The notes: a model not told the origin generated them from the letters alone. A DNA stretch of 64,000 nt from Labilibaculum antarcticum (GCF_002356295.1 NZ_AP018042.1:1148361-1212360), one strand, 5' to 3'. Shown: positions 45,673 to 54,535, counted from the first letter of the stretch. Program-made: numbers and translations.

Positions 45673-47304
45673 ATGGTAAAAAAATTAGATATAACACAGG
45701 GCTTGCCTGATCCTTCGAAAGTGATGGATGAAATATTGGCAAAATACCCTACAAAAATTGCCAGAAAACGCCAAAAATCATTGGTAATTAACGAACCTGG
45801 TGAAGGAAAAGAAATTCAAGCGAACGTAAGAACCATTCCTGGAATTATTACTCAAAGAGGATGTACTTACGCTGGATGTAAAGGGGTGATTTTAGGCCCA
45901 ACCAGAGATGTGATCAATCTGGTTCACGGGCCTATTGGTTGCAGTTTTTACGCGTGGCTGACAAGAAGAAACCAAACCAGACCTGCTGAAGGAGAAGATA
46001 ACTTCATTACCTACAGTTTTTCTACTGACATACAAGATTCAAACATTGTATTTGGTGGTGAAGCAAAACTAAAAGATGCAGTTCGTGAAGCATTCGAAAT
46101 ATTTAAACCCAAAGCAATTGGTATTTTCTCGACCTGTCCTGTTGGTCTGATTGGAGATGACGTGCATGCCGTATCCCGTGAAATGAAAGAGGAATTGGGA
46201 ATTAATATTTTTGGTTTCAGTTGCGAAGGTTATCGTGGAGTATCTCAGTCGGCCGGTCACCACATTGCAAACAATGGAATCTTCAAAAATGTAATAGGTA
46301 ACAACAACAAAGATCGAATCGGAAAATTCCAAATCAATCTGCTGGGTGAATACAATATTGGCGGTGATGCTTTTGAGCTGGAAAGATTATTTGATGAAGC
46401 AGGAATCACTTTGTTATCCACTTTTAGTGGAAACTCGACTATCGAAAGCATGGAGTACTCCCACACGGCCGATCTGAACCTAATTATGTGTCACCGATCC
46501 ATCAATTACATTGCTGAGATGATGGAAGAAAAATATGGCATTCCTTGGGTGAAAGTTAGTTTTATTGGAGCAGAAGGAACCACTAAAGCTCTTCGAAAAG
46601 TCGCTGAATATTTTGATGATGCTAAGCTAAGTGCGAAAGTAGAAGAGATTATTGAGCGGGAGATGAAGAAAGTGGAAGTAGTTAGAAAAGCTGTGAAAGC
46701 AAAAACAGAAGGCAAATTAGCCATGATGTTCGTTGGAGGTTCTAGAGCTCACCATTATCAGGATTTATTTAAAGAGATCGGTGTAACCACAGTATCGGCG
46801 GGATATGAATTTGCTCACCGTGACGATTATGAAGGTAGAGATGTTATTCCAAGCATTAAAATTGATGCCGACACCCGAAACATTGAAGATTTAACTGTTG
46901 AAAAAGACATTGAATTATATCGTGAAGATTTAGCTGTAAAAAAAGAAAAACTACTTAAAAGTGGTTACGAATTCAGCAACTATGACGGTATGATGCCTGA
47001 AATGAAAAAGAACTCATTGGTTATTGATGATATCAACCACTGGGAAACTGAAAAACTAATTGAATACTATAAACCTGATCTTTTTTGTGCAGGCATTAAG
47101 GAAAAATATGTAGTGCAAAAATCAGGAGTTCCATTAAAACAATTACACAGTTACGATTACGGTGGACCCTATGCCGGCTATGAAGGCGCCATTAATTTCT
47201 ATTTGGAAATGGAGCGCATGCTCTGTACCAGAATCTGGAAAATGGTGACTACACCTTGGAAAACCGACCCTGAAATTGTTGGAAGTTTTGCCATTAACGA
47301 ATAA
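45673..47304 (+). CDS. nifD: nitrogenase molybdenum-iron protein alpha chain
   Basis: This 543-residue protein starts at the ATG at 45673; an in-frame ATG at 45640 overlaps nifI2. P-cluster cysteines: Cys64 (RGCTYAG), Cys90 (HGPIGC), Cys155 (FSTCPVGLIGDD). FeMo-co ligands: Cys273 (LIMCHRS) and His492 (LHSYDY, equal to His442 of Azotobacter). Gln and His of VSQSAGHHIAN and Arg of LTRRN are present. The Cys-to-His distance is about 50 residues longer than in Azotobacter, the insertion known from clostridial-type NifD. After the His ligand, GPYAGYEG has Ala where Azotobacter has a second His (451). No vnfG or anfG lies between D and K, so it is the Mo enzyme. Confidence 0.97.
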   Translation: MVKKLDITQGLPDPSKVMDEILAKYPTKIARKRQKSLVINEPGEGKEIQANVRTIPGIITQRGCTYAGCKGVILGPTRDVINLVHGPIGCSFYAWLTRRNQTRPAEGEDNFITYSFSTDIQDSNIVFGGEAKLKDAVREAFEIFKPKAIGIFSTCPVGLIGDDVHAVSREMKEELGINIFGFSCEGYRGVSQSAGHHIANNGIFKNVIGNNNKDRIGKFQINLLGEYNIGGDAFELERLFDEAGITLLSTFSGNSTIESMEYSHTADLNLIMCHRSINYIAEMMEEKYGIPWVKVSFIGAEGTTKALRKVAEYFDDAKLSAKVEEIIEREMKKVEVVRKAVKAKTEGKLAMMFVGGSRAHHYQDLFKEIGVTTVSAGYEFAHRDDYEGRDVIPSIKIDADTRNIEDLTVEKDIELYREDLAVKKEKLLKSGYEFSNYDGMMPEMKKNSLVIDDINHWETEKLIEYYKPDLFCAGIKEKYVVQKSGVPLKQLHSYDYGGPYAGYEGAINFYLEMERMLCTRIWKMVTTPWKTDPEIVGSFAINE

Positions 47305-47310
47305 AGGAGG
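47303..47310 (+). promoter_or_regulatory. perfect Shine-Dalgarno before nifK
   Basis: AAAGGAGG starts at the nifD stop codon and lies 8 nt before the nifK ATG. It is unusual, as nearly all other genes in this window lack such a site. Confidence 0.85.
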
Positions 47311-47318
47311 ACAAATAC

Positions 47319-48701
47319 ATGTTATTAAATCATACAACAAGTAAAATAGTAGAAAGAAAGGCTTTAACGGTAAATCCAGCGAAGACCTGTCAGCCTATTG
47401 GTGCAATGTATGCGGCATTAGGAATACACGGATGTTTGCCTCACAGTCATGGCTCACAAGGGTGCTGTTCTTACCATAGAAGCACTTTAACCCGTCATTA
47501 CAAAGAACCTGTAATGGCTGCAACCAGTTCTTTTACTGAAGGTGCATGCGTTTTTGGCGGACAGTCAAACTTACTGCAGGCAATCACGAATATTTTTACA
47601 ATATACGAGCCAGATATAATTGCAGTGCATTCCACTTGCTTGTCGGAAACCATTGGCGATGACTTAAGTCAAATTGTAGGTAAAGCAGCTTCCGAAGGAC
47701 AAATACCAGAAGGAAAGCATGTTATTCAGGCTCCAACCCCTAGCTACGTTGGAAGTCACGTTACAGGCTATGCCAATATGGTGGAAGGTATCGTAAAATA
47801 TTTTGCTAAAAAAAGCGATGAGCTTAAAAATCAGTTAAATATTCTCTCGGGTTGGGTAGAACCTTCTGATATGAGAGAATTAAAAAGGATGTTAAAACTG
47901 ATGAAAGTGAAAAATGTTTTGCTTCCTGACACCTCTGATGTTTTGGATTCACCCATGACGGGAAAATTCGAAATGTATCCAAAAGGAGGAACCACAATTC
48001 CTGAAATGGTAAGCATGGGCGATAGCTTACATACTATTGCCTTAGGTGAATGGGCTACCGAAAAAGCAGCCATCACTCTCGATAATCAGTGTAAAGTAAA
48101 ATTCAGTATGACAGATCTGCCAATTGGTATTCAGGCTACTGACCGTTTTATTCAAGCAATAGCGAAAGCAGGTTCTGTTTCTGTTCCCGAATCCATTAAC
48201 GATGAACGTGGTCGTTTGGTTGATGTGATTACTGATATGCACCAATACCTATATGGTAAGCGGGTCGCATTGTGGGGCGATCCCGATCAATTGATTCCAT
48301 TGGCTGAGTTTCTGGTAGACATGGATATGAAACCTGTTTATATTGTTTCTGGAACTCCTGGTAAAAACTTCAATAAAAGAATGGAAGAGATTCTTGGTGA
48401 AAGTGTACCTGAAGCCAAATACAAAAACGGAGCTAATGCAGATATGCTATTAATGCACCAATGGATCAAAGAAAACCCAGTGGATCTACTGATTGGTAAT
48501 ACCTATGGAAAATACATTTCTAGAGATGAAAACATTCCGTTTGTAAGAATGGGCTTCCCTATTATCGATCGTATTGGACACAGTTATTTTCCAACATTAG
48601 GCTATATGGGAGGACTGAGAATTTTAGAGAAAATTCTTTCGGCACTTATGGATAAGCAAGATGCTACTTGTCCCGAAGAATCATTCGAACTAGTGATGTA
48701 G
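47319..48701 (+). CDS. nifK: nitrogenase molybdenum-iron protein beta chain
   Basis: This 460-residue protein is the short NifK type, lacking the roughly 45-residue N-terminal extension of the Azotobacter protein. P-cluster cysteines are Cys24 (AKTCQPIG), Cys49 (SQGCCSYH) and the Cys of AVHSTCLSETIGDD. The segments FGGQSNLLQAI and IDRIGHSYFPTLGYMGGLRI are typical. It forms the alpha2-beta2 MoFe protein with NifD, 14 bp upstream. Downstream a nested hairpin separates it from nifE. Confidence 0.97.
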   Translation: MLLNHTTSKIVERKALTVNPAKTCQPIGAMYAALGIHGCLPHSHGSQGCCSYHRSTLTRHYKEPVMAATSSFTEGACVFGGQSNLLQAITNIFTIYEPDIIAVHSTCLSETIGDDLSQIVGKAASEGQIPEGKHVIQAPTPSYVGSHVTGYANMVEGIVKYFAKKSDELKNQLNILSGWVEPSDMRELKRMLKLMKVKNVLLPDTSDVLDSPMTGKFEMYPKGGTTIPEMVSMGDSLHTIALGEWATEKAAITLDNQCKVKFSMTDLPIGIQATDRFIQAIAKAGSVSVPESINDERGRLVDVITDMHQYLYGKRVALWGDPDQLIPLAEFLVDMDMKPVYIVSGTPGKNFNKRMEEILGESVPEAKYKNGANADMLLMHQWIKENPVDLLIGNTYGKYISRDENIPFVRMGFPIIDRIGHSYFPTLGYMGGLRILEKILSALMDKQDATCPEESFELVM

Positions 48702-48711
48702 TGATGCGATG

Positions 48712-48793
48712 AAATGAAGGAGGTAACTAGCTAATTTGCAAATCATACCCTTTTCTCATAGCTAGGATAAAGTGTCTCTCGCCTCCTTCATTT
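48712..48793 (+). ncRNA. nested hairpin element between nifK and nifE
   Basis: Outer stem: AAATGAAGGAGG (48712-48723) pairs perfectly with CCTCCTTCATTT (48782-48793), 12 bp. Inner stem: CTAGCTA (48727-48733) pairs with TAGCTAG (48759-48765), 7 bp with a 25-nt loop. The internal loop is asymmetric (3 nt and 16 nt). T residues follow the outer stem, so it may act as a partial terminator or RNA-stability element. The left arm contains AAGGAGGT, a perfect Shine-Dalgarno that the structure would hide. Confidence 0.65.
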
Positions 48794-48856
48794 TTATCAC
48801 TCCTATCAAATAAGAATTCAAACGAAGAAAAAATTTCTTCACTCTCAATATAAACC

Positions 48857-48869
48857 TGTGCATTGCACA
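48857..48869. repeat. 13-bp perfect dyad upstream of nifE
   Basis: TGTGCA-T-TGCACA lies 16 bp before the nifE start codon. It could be an operator or a small hairpin; no matching copy was found upstream of nifH. Confidence 0.5.
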
Positions 48870-48885
48870 ACTATAATTAACGACA

Positions 48886-50217
48886 ATGGAGAGAATAATC
48901 AAAGAACGATCCACTCAGGTACACACAATAGGTACATCAGCTCACGATTTAGATTGTGAAAAGAAAAGCTTAGCAGGAAGTGTTAGCCAACGCGCCTGTG
49001 TGTTTTGCGGCTCGCGGGTTGTACTCTATCCCATTGCCGACGCCCTGCACCTAATCCATGGTCCAATTGGCTGTGCTGCTTACACCTGGGATATTCGCGG
49101 AGCATTATCATCGGGTCCACAATTGCATCGATTAAGCTTTTCGACCGATTTACGCGAACGAGATGTAGTTTTTGGTGGAGAACCAAAACTCTATACTGCA
49201 CTTACCGAATTAATTGAAGCCTACAAGCCCAAAGCTGCATTCGTCTACTCGACCTGTATTGTTGGAGTTATTGGTGATGATGTAGAAGCGGTTTGCAGAA
49301 AAGTAGCAGCAGAACAAAAAATTGATGTATTGCCAGTTATGGCAGAAGGTTTTAAAGGGACAAAAAAAGATGGATACAAAGCTGCCTGCGATGCTCTATC
49401 CAAACTTGTTGGCACCGATAATAATTTTCAGGCACCTCCTTTCAGCATAAACATTTTAGGCGATTTTAATTTGGCCGGAGAACTATGGATGCTAAAAGAA
49501 TATTACGAAAAAATCGGCGTAAACATTATTACTTGCCTTACCGGCGATGGAAGAATAGATGAAATCCGTCAAGCACACAAAGCCTCCATAAATGTGGTTC
49601 AATGTTCAGGTTCCATGATGCATCTGGCCAAAGAGATGGAAGAAAAATACGACATTCCATTCATAAAAGTATCCTATTTCGGTATTGAAGATATGGCTGA
49701 TGCTCTTTACGAAGTGGCTGGCTTTTTTAAGAATGAGGAAATGCTTCAAAAAGCAAAAGAGTTAGTTTCAGAAGAAATTAAGACTTTACTGCCCGCTTTG
49801 GAACCATTCAAAGAGAAGTTGCAAGGAAAAAAGGCCGCGATATATGTTGGTGGAGCCTTTAAGGCAATCAGTTTGGTAAAAGCACTTCGATTGATTGGAA
49901 TGAAAACCGTGATGGTCGGTTCGCAAACCGGAAATAAAGACGATTACAATTTGCTTCAAAAATTGTGCGATAAAGAAACCATTATCGTTGACGACTCGAA
50001 TCCAAACGAACTCTCCGAATTTGTAAAAGAAAAAGGAGTAGACCTCTTCATTGGTGGCGTAAAAGAACGCCCGATTGCCTACAAATTAGGAATAGGATTC
50101 TGCGATCACAATCACGAAAGAAAAGAAGCATTAGCTGGTTTCGAAGGCATGCTAAACTTTGCAAACGAGGTTTACGCCTCGGTTACCAGTCCTGTTTGGA
50201 AATTCTTTAAACGCTAA
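48886..50217 (+). CDS. nifE: FeMo-cofactor scaffold protein NifE
   Basis: This 443-residue NifD-like scaffold has cysteines in RACVFCGSRVV, HGPIGCAAYTWDIRG and VYSTCIVGVIGDD that match the NifE cluster ligands. There is no His ligand motif equal to NifD LHSYDY; the C-terminus reads GFCDHNHERKEALAGFEGML. NifE and NifN together hold the NifB product while Mo and homocitrate are added. It lies 184 bp after nifK, the largest gap in the operon, and 5 bp before nifN. Confidence 0.96.
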   Translation: MERIIKERSTQVHTIGTSAHDLDCEKKSLAGSVSQRACVFCGSRVVLYPIADALHLIHGPIGCAAYTWDIRGALSSGPQLHRLSFSTDLRERDVVFGGEPKLYTALTELIEAYKPKAAFVYSTCIVGVIGDDVEAVCRKVAAEQKIDVLPVMAEGFKGTKKDGYKAACDALSKLVGTDNNFQAPPFSINILGDFNLAGELWMLKEYYEKIGVNIITCLTGDGRIDEIRQAHKASINVVQCSGSMMHLAKEMEEKYDIPFIKVSYFGIEDMADALYEVAGFFKNEEMLQKAKELVSEEIKTLLPALEPFKEKLQGKKAAIYVGGAFKAISLVKALRLIGMKTVMVGSQTGNKDDYNLLQKLCDKETIIVDDSNPNELSEFVKEKGVDLFIGGVKERPIAYKLGIGFCDHNHERKEALAGFEGMLNFANEVYASVTSPVWKFFKR

Positions 50218-50222
50218 CACAC

Positions 50223-51620
50223 ATGGAAAAAATCCCAACATTATCATATATCCGACCCTTTGTATCAACACGAAATGCGTGTAAACTGTGCTCACCCTTG
50301 GGAGCCTGTATTGCTATAAAGGGCATTGAAGGTTGCGTTCCGGTAATTCACGGTTCTCAAGGCTGTGCCACTTACATTCGTCGTTACCTAATTAGTCATT
50401 ACAAAGAACCTGTTGATATTGCCTCTTCTAATTTTAGCGAAGAGACTACTATTTTTGGAGGAGAAGCAAATTTAAAAATTGCACTTACAAATGTTACCAA
50501 TCAATATCAGCCTAAGGCAATTGGCGTTGCTACAACCTGCCTGAGTGAAACCATTGGAGAAGACGTTGCATCCCAACTAAGTCACATAAGAAACGACAGC
50601 ACAAATTCCAATTTGCCAAGTTTGTTCACCGTTTCAACTCCCAGTTATCAGGGCACTCACTTGGATGGATTTCATGCTACGGTATTGGCTCTTGTCAAAA
50701 ACTTTGCAAAAAAATTGCCATCTGCAGATAAAATCAATTTTTTTCCTGGATTTGTTTCACCTTCAGATATTCGACATATCAAAGAAATAGTAGCTGACTT
50801 TGATCTTAAAACTACTATTCTACCCGATTACTCGGATACCTTGGACAACCCTGTTTGGGATCAATATTATCGTGTACCAAAAGGAGGCACACCAATATCC
50901 GAGCTTGAAAAAATGGCCGAAGCTTATGCATCTATTGAATTGGGTGTTTTTACATCTGTAAAACAAGGCGGGCAAAATGGAGGGAAAGAAATCAGCGGAG
51001 CATCGTGGTTGGAAAGTGAACACAGTGTGAAAAATCACCAATGCATTTTACCCATTGGCATGAACGGCAATGATGCTTTATTTGATATTTTAAGTAAAGT
51101 CAGTGGAAAAGACATTCCTGTAAAATATCAAATGCAACGAGGTCGTTTGTTGGATTCTTATGCCGATGGACACAAGTATATTTTTGGAAAAAAGGCCGTG
51201 ATTTACGGCGAAGAAGATTTAGTACTGGGCTTGTGTTCCTTTCTTGATGAAATAGGAGTTGAAGTCGTTTTAGCTGCATCGGGAGCCAATAGCGGAAAAC
51301 TTCAAAAGAAAATCATCAAGCATTGTCCTGAACATGGAAAAACCATCCAAGTAATAAGTGATTCCGACTTTGAACAAATCAACGAAGCTTGCAATACAAT
51401 TAAACCAGACTTTCTAATCGGAAATAGCAAAGGAAATTACATCGCTACCAATTTTAACATTCCGCTCATAAGAGTAGGCTTCCCTATCCACGATAGAATT
51501 GGAGGCCAACGAATTACTCTTCTTGGATATCAGGGTACACAGAAATTGTTTGATAAAGTGGTCAACGCAATGATTGAATACAAACAAAATAATTCTCCTA
51601 TCGGATATAAATACATGTAA
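50223..51620 (+). CDS. nifN: FeMo-cofactor scaffold protein NifN
   Basis: This 465-residue NifK-like scaffold has the N-terminal NACKLCSPLGAC, IHGSQGCATYIRRYL and ATTCLSETIGEDV cysteine motifs, and C-terminal VGFPIHDRIGGQR. It pairs with NifE, whose gene ends 5 bp upstream. It is a separate gene, not fused to nifB as in some clostridia. A 7-bp hairpin follows before nifB. Confidence 0.96.
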   Translation: MEKIPTLSYIRPFVSTRNACKLCSPLGACIAIKGIEGCVPVIHGSQGCATYIRRYLISHYKEPVDIASSNFSEETTIFGGEANLKIALTNVTNQYQPKAIGVATTCLSETIGEDVASQLSHIRNDSTNSNLPSLFTVSTPSYQGTHLDGFHATVLALVKNFAKKLPSADKINFFPGFVSPSDIRHIKEIVADFDLKTTILPDYSDTLDNPVWDQYYRVPKGGTPISELEKMAEAYASIELGVFTSVKQGGQNGGKEISGASWLESEHSVKNHQCILPIGMNGNDALFDILSKVSGKDIPVKYQMQRGRLLDSYADGHKYIFGKKAVIYGEEDLVLGLCSFLDEIGVEVVLAASGANSGKLQKKIIKHCPEHGKTIQVISDSDFEQINEACNTIKPDFLIGNSKGNYIATNFNIPLIRVGFPIHDRIGGQRITLLGYQGTQKLFDKVVNAMIEYKQNNSPIGYKYM

Positions 51621-51622
51621 AA

Positions 51623-51641
51623 GAGGCTAATAACTAGCCTC
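51623..51641 (+). promoter_or_regulatory. intercistronic hairpin between nifN and nifB
   Basis: GAGGCTA (51623-51629) pairs with TAGCCTC (51635-51641) around a 5-nt loop, directly after the nifN stop. Only three T follow, so full termination is unlikely; mRNA end protection or partial termination is possible. Confidence 0.55.
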
Positions 51642-51692
51642 ATTTATAATTAATAAAATAAAAGGTAAGAAATCTCACATAAAAGTCGCATC

Positions 51693-52952
51693 ATGAAAGA
51701 TTTATCAACTCATCCTTGTTTCAACAAAGACGCACATCATAAATATGCTCGGGTGCATTTGCCCGTAGCCCCATCGTGTAACGTAAAATGCAATTATTGC
51801 AATCGGAAATTCGACTGCGTGAACGAAAGTCGCCCAGGAGTTACCAGCAGCATTTTATCACCAGATCAAGCATTAAGCTATCTTATTAAATTGGTGAAAA
51901 TTATGCCGGAACTTAAAGTTGTGGGAATTGCAGGACCAGGCGATCCATTTGCCAATCCTATCCAAACCATGAAAACCCTTCATTTGGTTCGGGATAACTT
52001 TCCAGATATGCTGCTTTGTTTATCAACAAATGGTTTAAATGTAGCACCTTATATCGATGAATTAAAAGAACTGGACGTATCGCATGTTACAATCACATTG
52101 AACAGTTTACGTCCCGAAACTTTAGCGAAAGTGTACAGTTGGTTACGACACGACAAAAGAGGATATTTTGGAGCACAAGCTGGAGAATATCTACTTAAAA
52201 AACAATTAGAAGCAATCGTCAAACTAAAAAAAGCAGGAATTACCGTAAAGGTAAATACCATTATAATGCCAGGAATTAACGATCATGAAATTGCTGAAAT
52301 TGCTGAAAAAATTGCCTCCCTAGGAGTGGATTTGATGAACACAATTCCTTTGTTTCCAGTAAAAGATACGCTAATGGAAAACATGGAGGAACCGACTCCG
52401 GATTTCATGAAATCGCTGCGTAAAAAAGTAGAAGCATTTCTTCCTCCCATGACGCATTGTGCACGATGCAGAGCCGATGCCGCAGGATTACTCGGAAAAG
52501 ATTCAGCCGAAGCAGCCAAACTACTTTCTGAAACAGCCCTTCTAACCGTAGAAAAAGGAGAAGAAAGACCCTGTGTTGCTGTTGCTTCAATGGAAGGAAT
52601 ATTAGTAAATCAGCATTTGGGTGAGGCAGCACGAATCCACGTTTTTCGCGAAACACCCAAAGGATACAAACTAGTAAATGTTAGGGCAACACCCGACACA
52701 AATCAAGGCGATTCCCGCTGGGAAAAACTAGCGGAAACATTGGCTGACTGCCGCGCAATTTTAGTTGGTGGAATCGGCAAAAAACCTGCAGGAATCCTAG
52801 GCCGAAGCGGTATCAAAATCGTAGAAATGAGCGGTTTAATCGACCAAGGACTGGATTCTGTTTACAAAGGCACCGAACTTCGTTCACTTTGCAAAACAGA
52901 CATGACTAAATGTGGAACTGGATGTACAGGTGCTGCTAACGGATGTGGTTGA
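51693..52952 (+). CDS. nifB: FeMo-cofactor biosynthesis radical SAM protein NifB with NifX-like domain
   Basis: This 419-residue protein has an N-terminal radical SAM domain (HPCFNKDAHHKYARVHLPVAP, then CNVKCNYCNRKFDC with the CxxxCxxC cluster) and AGPGDPFAN. A C-terminal NifX/NafY-like domain follows from about residue 290 (VAVASMEGILVNQHLGEAARIHVF). It ends in a Cys/Gly-rich tail (KCGTGCTGAANGCG). NifB makes the 8Fe-9S-C precursor of FeMo-co. The fused NifX domain probably replaces separate nifX, which is absent here. Confidence 0.97.
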   Translation: MKDLSTHPCFNKDAHHKYARVHLPVAPSCNVKCNYCNRKFDCVNESRPGVTSSILSPDQALSYLIKLVKIMPELKVVGIAGPGDPFANPIQTMKTLHLVRDNFPDMLLCLSTNGLNVAPYIDELKELDVSHVTITLNSLRPETLAKVYSWLRHDKRGYFGAQAGEYLLKKQLEAIVKLKKAGITVKVNTIIMPGINDHEIAEIAEKIASLGVDLMNTIPLFPVKDTLMENMEEPTPDFMKSLRKKVEAFLPPMTHCARCRADAAGLLGKDSAEAAKLLSETALLTVEKGEERPCVAVASMEGILVNQHLGEAARIHVFRETPKGYKLVNVRATPDTNQGDSRWEKLAETLADCRAILVGGIGKKPAGILGRSGIKIVEMSGLIDQGLDSVYKGTELRSLCKTDMTKCGTGCTGAANGCG

Positions 52953-52996
52953 TAACAGAGCAAAATAAATTAAAAACACTTAAAATATTTATCATC

Positions 52997-53302
52997 ATGA
53001 AAAAACCTGAATTTCACATTTTAGTCTGCAATTCATTCAGAATAGCAGGTGAAGCACAAGGATATTGTAATAAAAACGGATCTGTAGAAATGGTCCAATA
53101 CCTTACTGAAGAGTGTGCCGACAGAGGACTTGATGCAACAGTATCCACCACTGGTTGCCTTAATGTTTGCTCACAAGGTCCGGTAATGGTGATTCATCCA
53201 AACAACTTATGGTATGGTGGTATAACAACCGATCGAATTGATGAAATTCTCGATGCTTTGGAAGAAGGCGAAGCCGTAACCGAATATTTAATTGCCGAGT
53301 AA
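52997..53302 (+). CDS. thioredoxin-like [2Fe-2S] ferredoxin
   Basis: This 101-residue protein, taken from the ATG at 52997, has four cysteines in the thioredoxin-like ferredoxin pattern: Cys11-x12-Cys24 and Cys54-x3-Cys58. GPVMVIHPNNLWYGGI follows the second pair. This family includes the clostridial [2Fe-2S] ferredoxin and proteins linked to nif clusters, where they may pass electrons or help cofactor assembly. It sits between nifB and nifV with gaps of 44 and 35 bp, so it is part of the operon. Confidence 0.92.
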   Translation: MKKPEFHILVCNSFRIAGEAQGYCNKNGSVEMVQYLTEECADRGLDATVSTTGCLNVCSQGPVMVIHPNNLWYGGITTDRIDEILDALEEGEAVTEYLIAE

Positions 53303-53337
53303 AAATTAAGAATAACGCTTTAATTAAAAAAAACACC

Positions 53338-54456
53338 ATGCACATCATCGATACCACTCTTCGCGATGGAGAACAGGCACCGGGAGTCGTGTTCTCTCTG
53401 GTAGAAAAGCTGAAAATAGCAGCTTTACTGGATGAGGCTGGTGTAAAAGAATTGGAAATTGGAACACCTGCCATTTCCTTGGCAGATGAAAAAGACATCA
53501 GGATCATTGCTGATCAAGGATTTCGTTTCAATGCCACCTGTTGGGCGCGCGCTTGTATTAGTGATTTGCAAGCCGCTGCCCGAACAGGTGTTTCTCGAAT
53601 CAACATCTCCTTCCCGGTTTCGGCAATTCACTTGGCTTCGATTGGGAAAGATCGGACTTGGATGCTCAGCAGTTTATCAACAATAGTTAAACAAGCACAA
53701 AATATGTTTGCATTCGTTTCGGTAGGCGCACAAGATGCTTCGCGTTGTCAAACTGATCTTCTTGATGAATTTGTTTTTGCAGCTCGAAACCTAAACGTGA
53801 ACCGCATTCGATTGGCCGACACGGTAGGCATCATGAATCCCATGTCAGTGCAAAATATGTTTGAAAGATATCAACATTGTTTAGACGGAACAGAATTGGA
53901 ATTTCATGCTCACAATGATTTGGGTATGGCTACAGCAAATACTATTGCCGCTTTAAATGCAGGAGCCAATGCAGCCTCGGTAACCGTAAATGGTCTGGGA
54001 GAACGAGCAGGTAATGCCGCCTTGGAAGAAGTAGTGGCAGCCATGGCTTTTTCACTTTCAGATGCCAGTAGTATCAACCTAAAGAAATGCATACAGCTTT
54101 GCGAATTCGTTGAAAAGGCATCAGGTCGAAAAAACTCGGATTCAAAACCCATTTCCGGGACGAAGGTTTACAGCCATGAATCCGGAATTCATTGCAACAG
54201 TCTTATTAAAGATCCAATGAGTTATCATGCTTTTGATCCGCAGATAATCGGCAAAAAAAGCCAATTTATTATAGGCAAACACACTGGGTTGGCTGTTCTA
54301 AAAGATGCATTAAAAGAAATGGGAATTCAATTAAACGATAAGCAAAGCCAATTATTTATAGACGCTGTAAAAAAGCTCTCAGCCAAAAAAAAATCAGAAC
54401 TAAATAGTAATGAATTACAACAATTATACAATAACTTATTTTGCTACACGAATTAA
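53338..54456 (+). CDS. nifV: homocitrate synthase
   Basis: This 372-residue HMGL-like protein has IIDTTLRDGEQAPGVVFS at the start, the metal motif EFHAHNDLGMATANT, and GLGERAGNAALEEVV. NifV condenses acetyl-CoA with 2-oxoglutarate to make R-homocitrate, the organic ligand of FeMo-co. The family overlaps with 2-isopropylmalate synthase, but the length without a LeuA regulatory domain and the operon context favour NifV. It is the last nif gene, before a strong terminator. Confidence 0.95.
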   Translation: MHIIDTTLRDGEQAPGVVFSLVEKLKIAALLDEAGVKELEIGTPAISLADEKDIRIIADQGFRFNATCWARACISDLQAAARTGVSRINISFPVSAIHLASIGKDRTWMLSSLSTIVKQAQNMFAFVSVGAQDASRCQTDLLDEFVFAARNLNVNRIRLADTVGIMNPMSVQNMFERYQHCLDGTELEFHAHNDLGMATANTIAALNAGANAASVTVNGLGERAGNAALEEVVAAMAFSLSDASSINLKKCIQLCEFVEKASGRKNSDSKPISGTKVYSHESGIHCNSLIKDPMSYHAFDPQIIGKKSQFIIGKHTGLAVLKDALKEMGIQLNDKQSQLFIDAVKKLSAKKKSELNSNELQQLYNNLFCYTN

Positions 54457-54535
54457 TTTCAACACAAAAATACCGAATCAGAAGACAGACATACAAAAGT
54501 CAATTCAGTGGTAATATGTGGTAAATTAGGTTGCT

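Noticed and set aside
47146-47175. Loss of the FeMo-co His ligand in NifD
   Set aside because: At first GPYAGYEG looked like loss of the ligand, but counting from the C-terminus of the Azotobacter protein puts His442 in the MHSWDY segment, which is kept here as LHSYDY.
45673-48701. Alternative (V or Fe-only) nitrogenase
   Set aside because: There is no delta-subunit gene between nifD and nifK, and nifE, nifN and nifV follow as in Mo systems.
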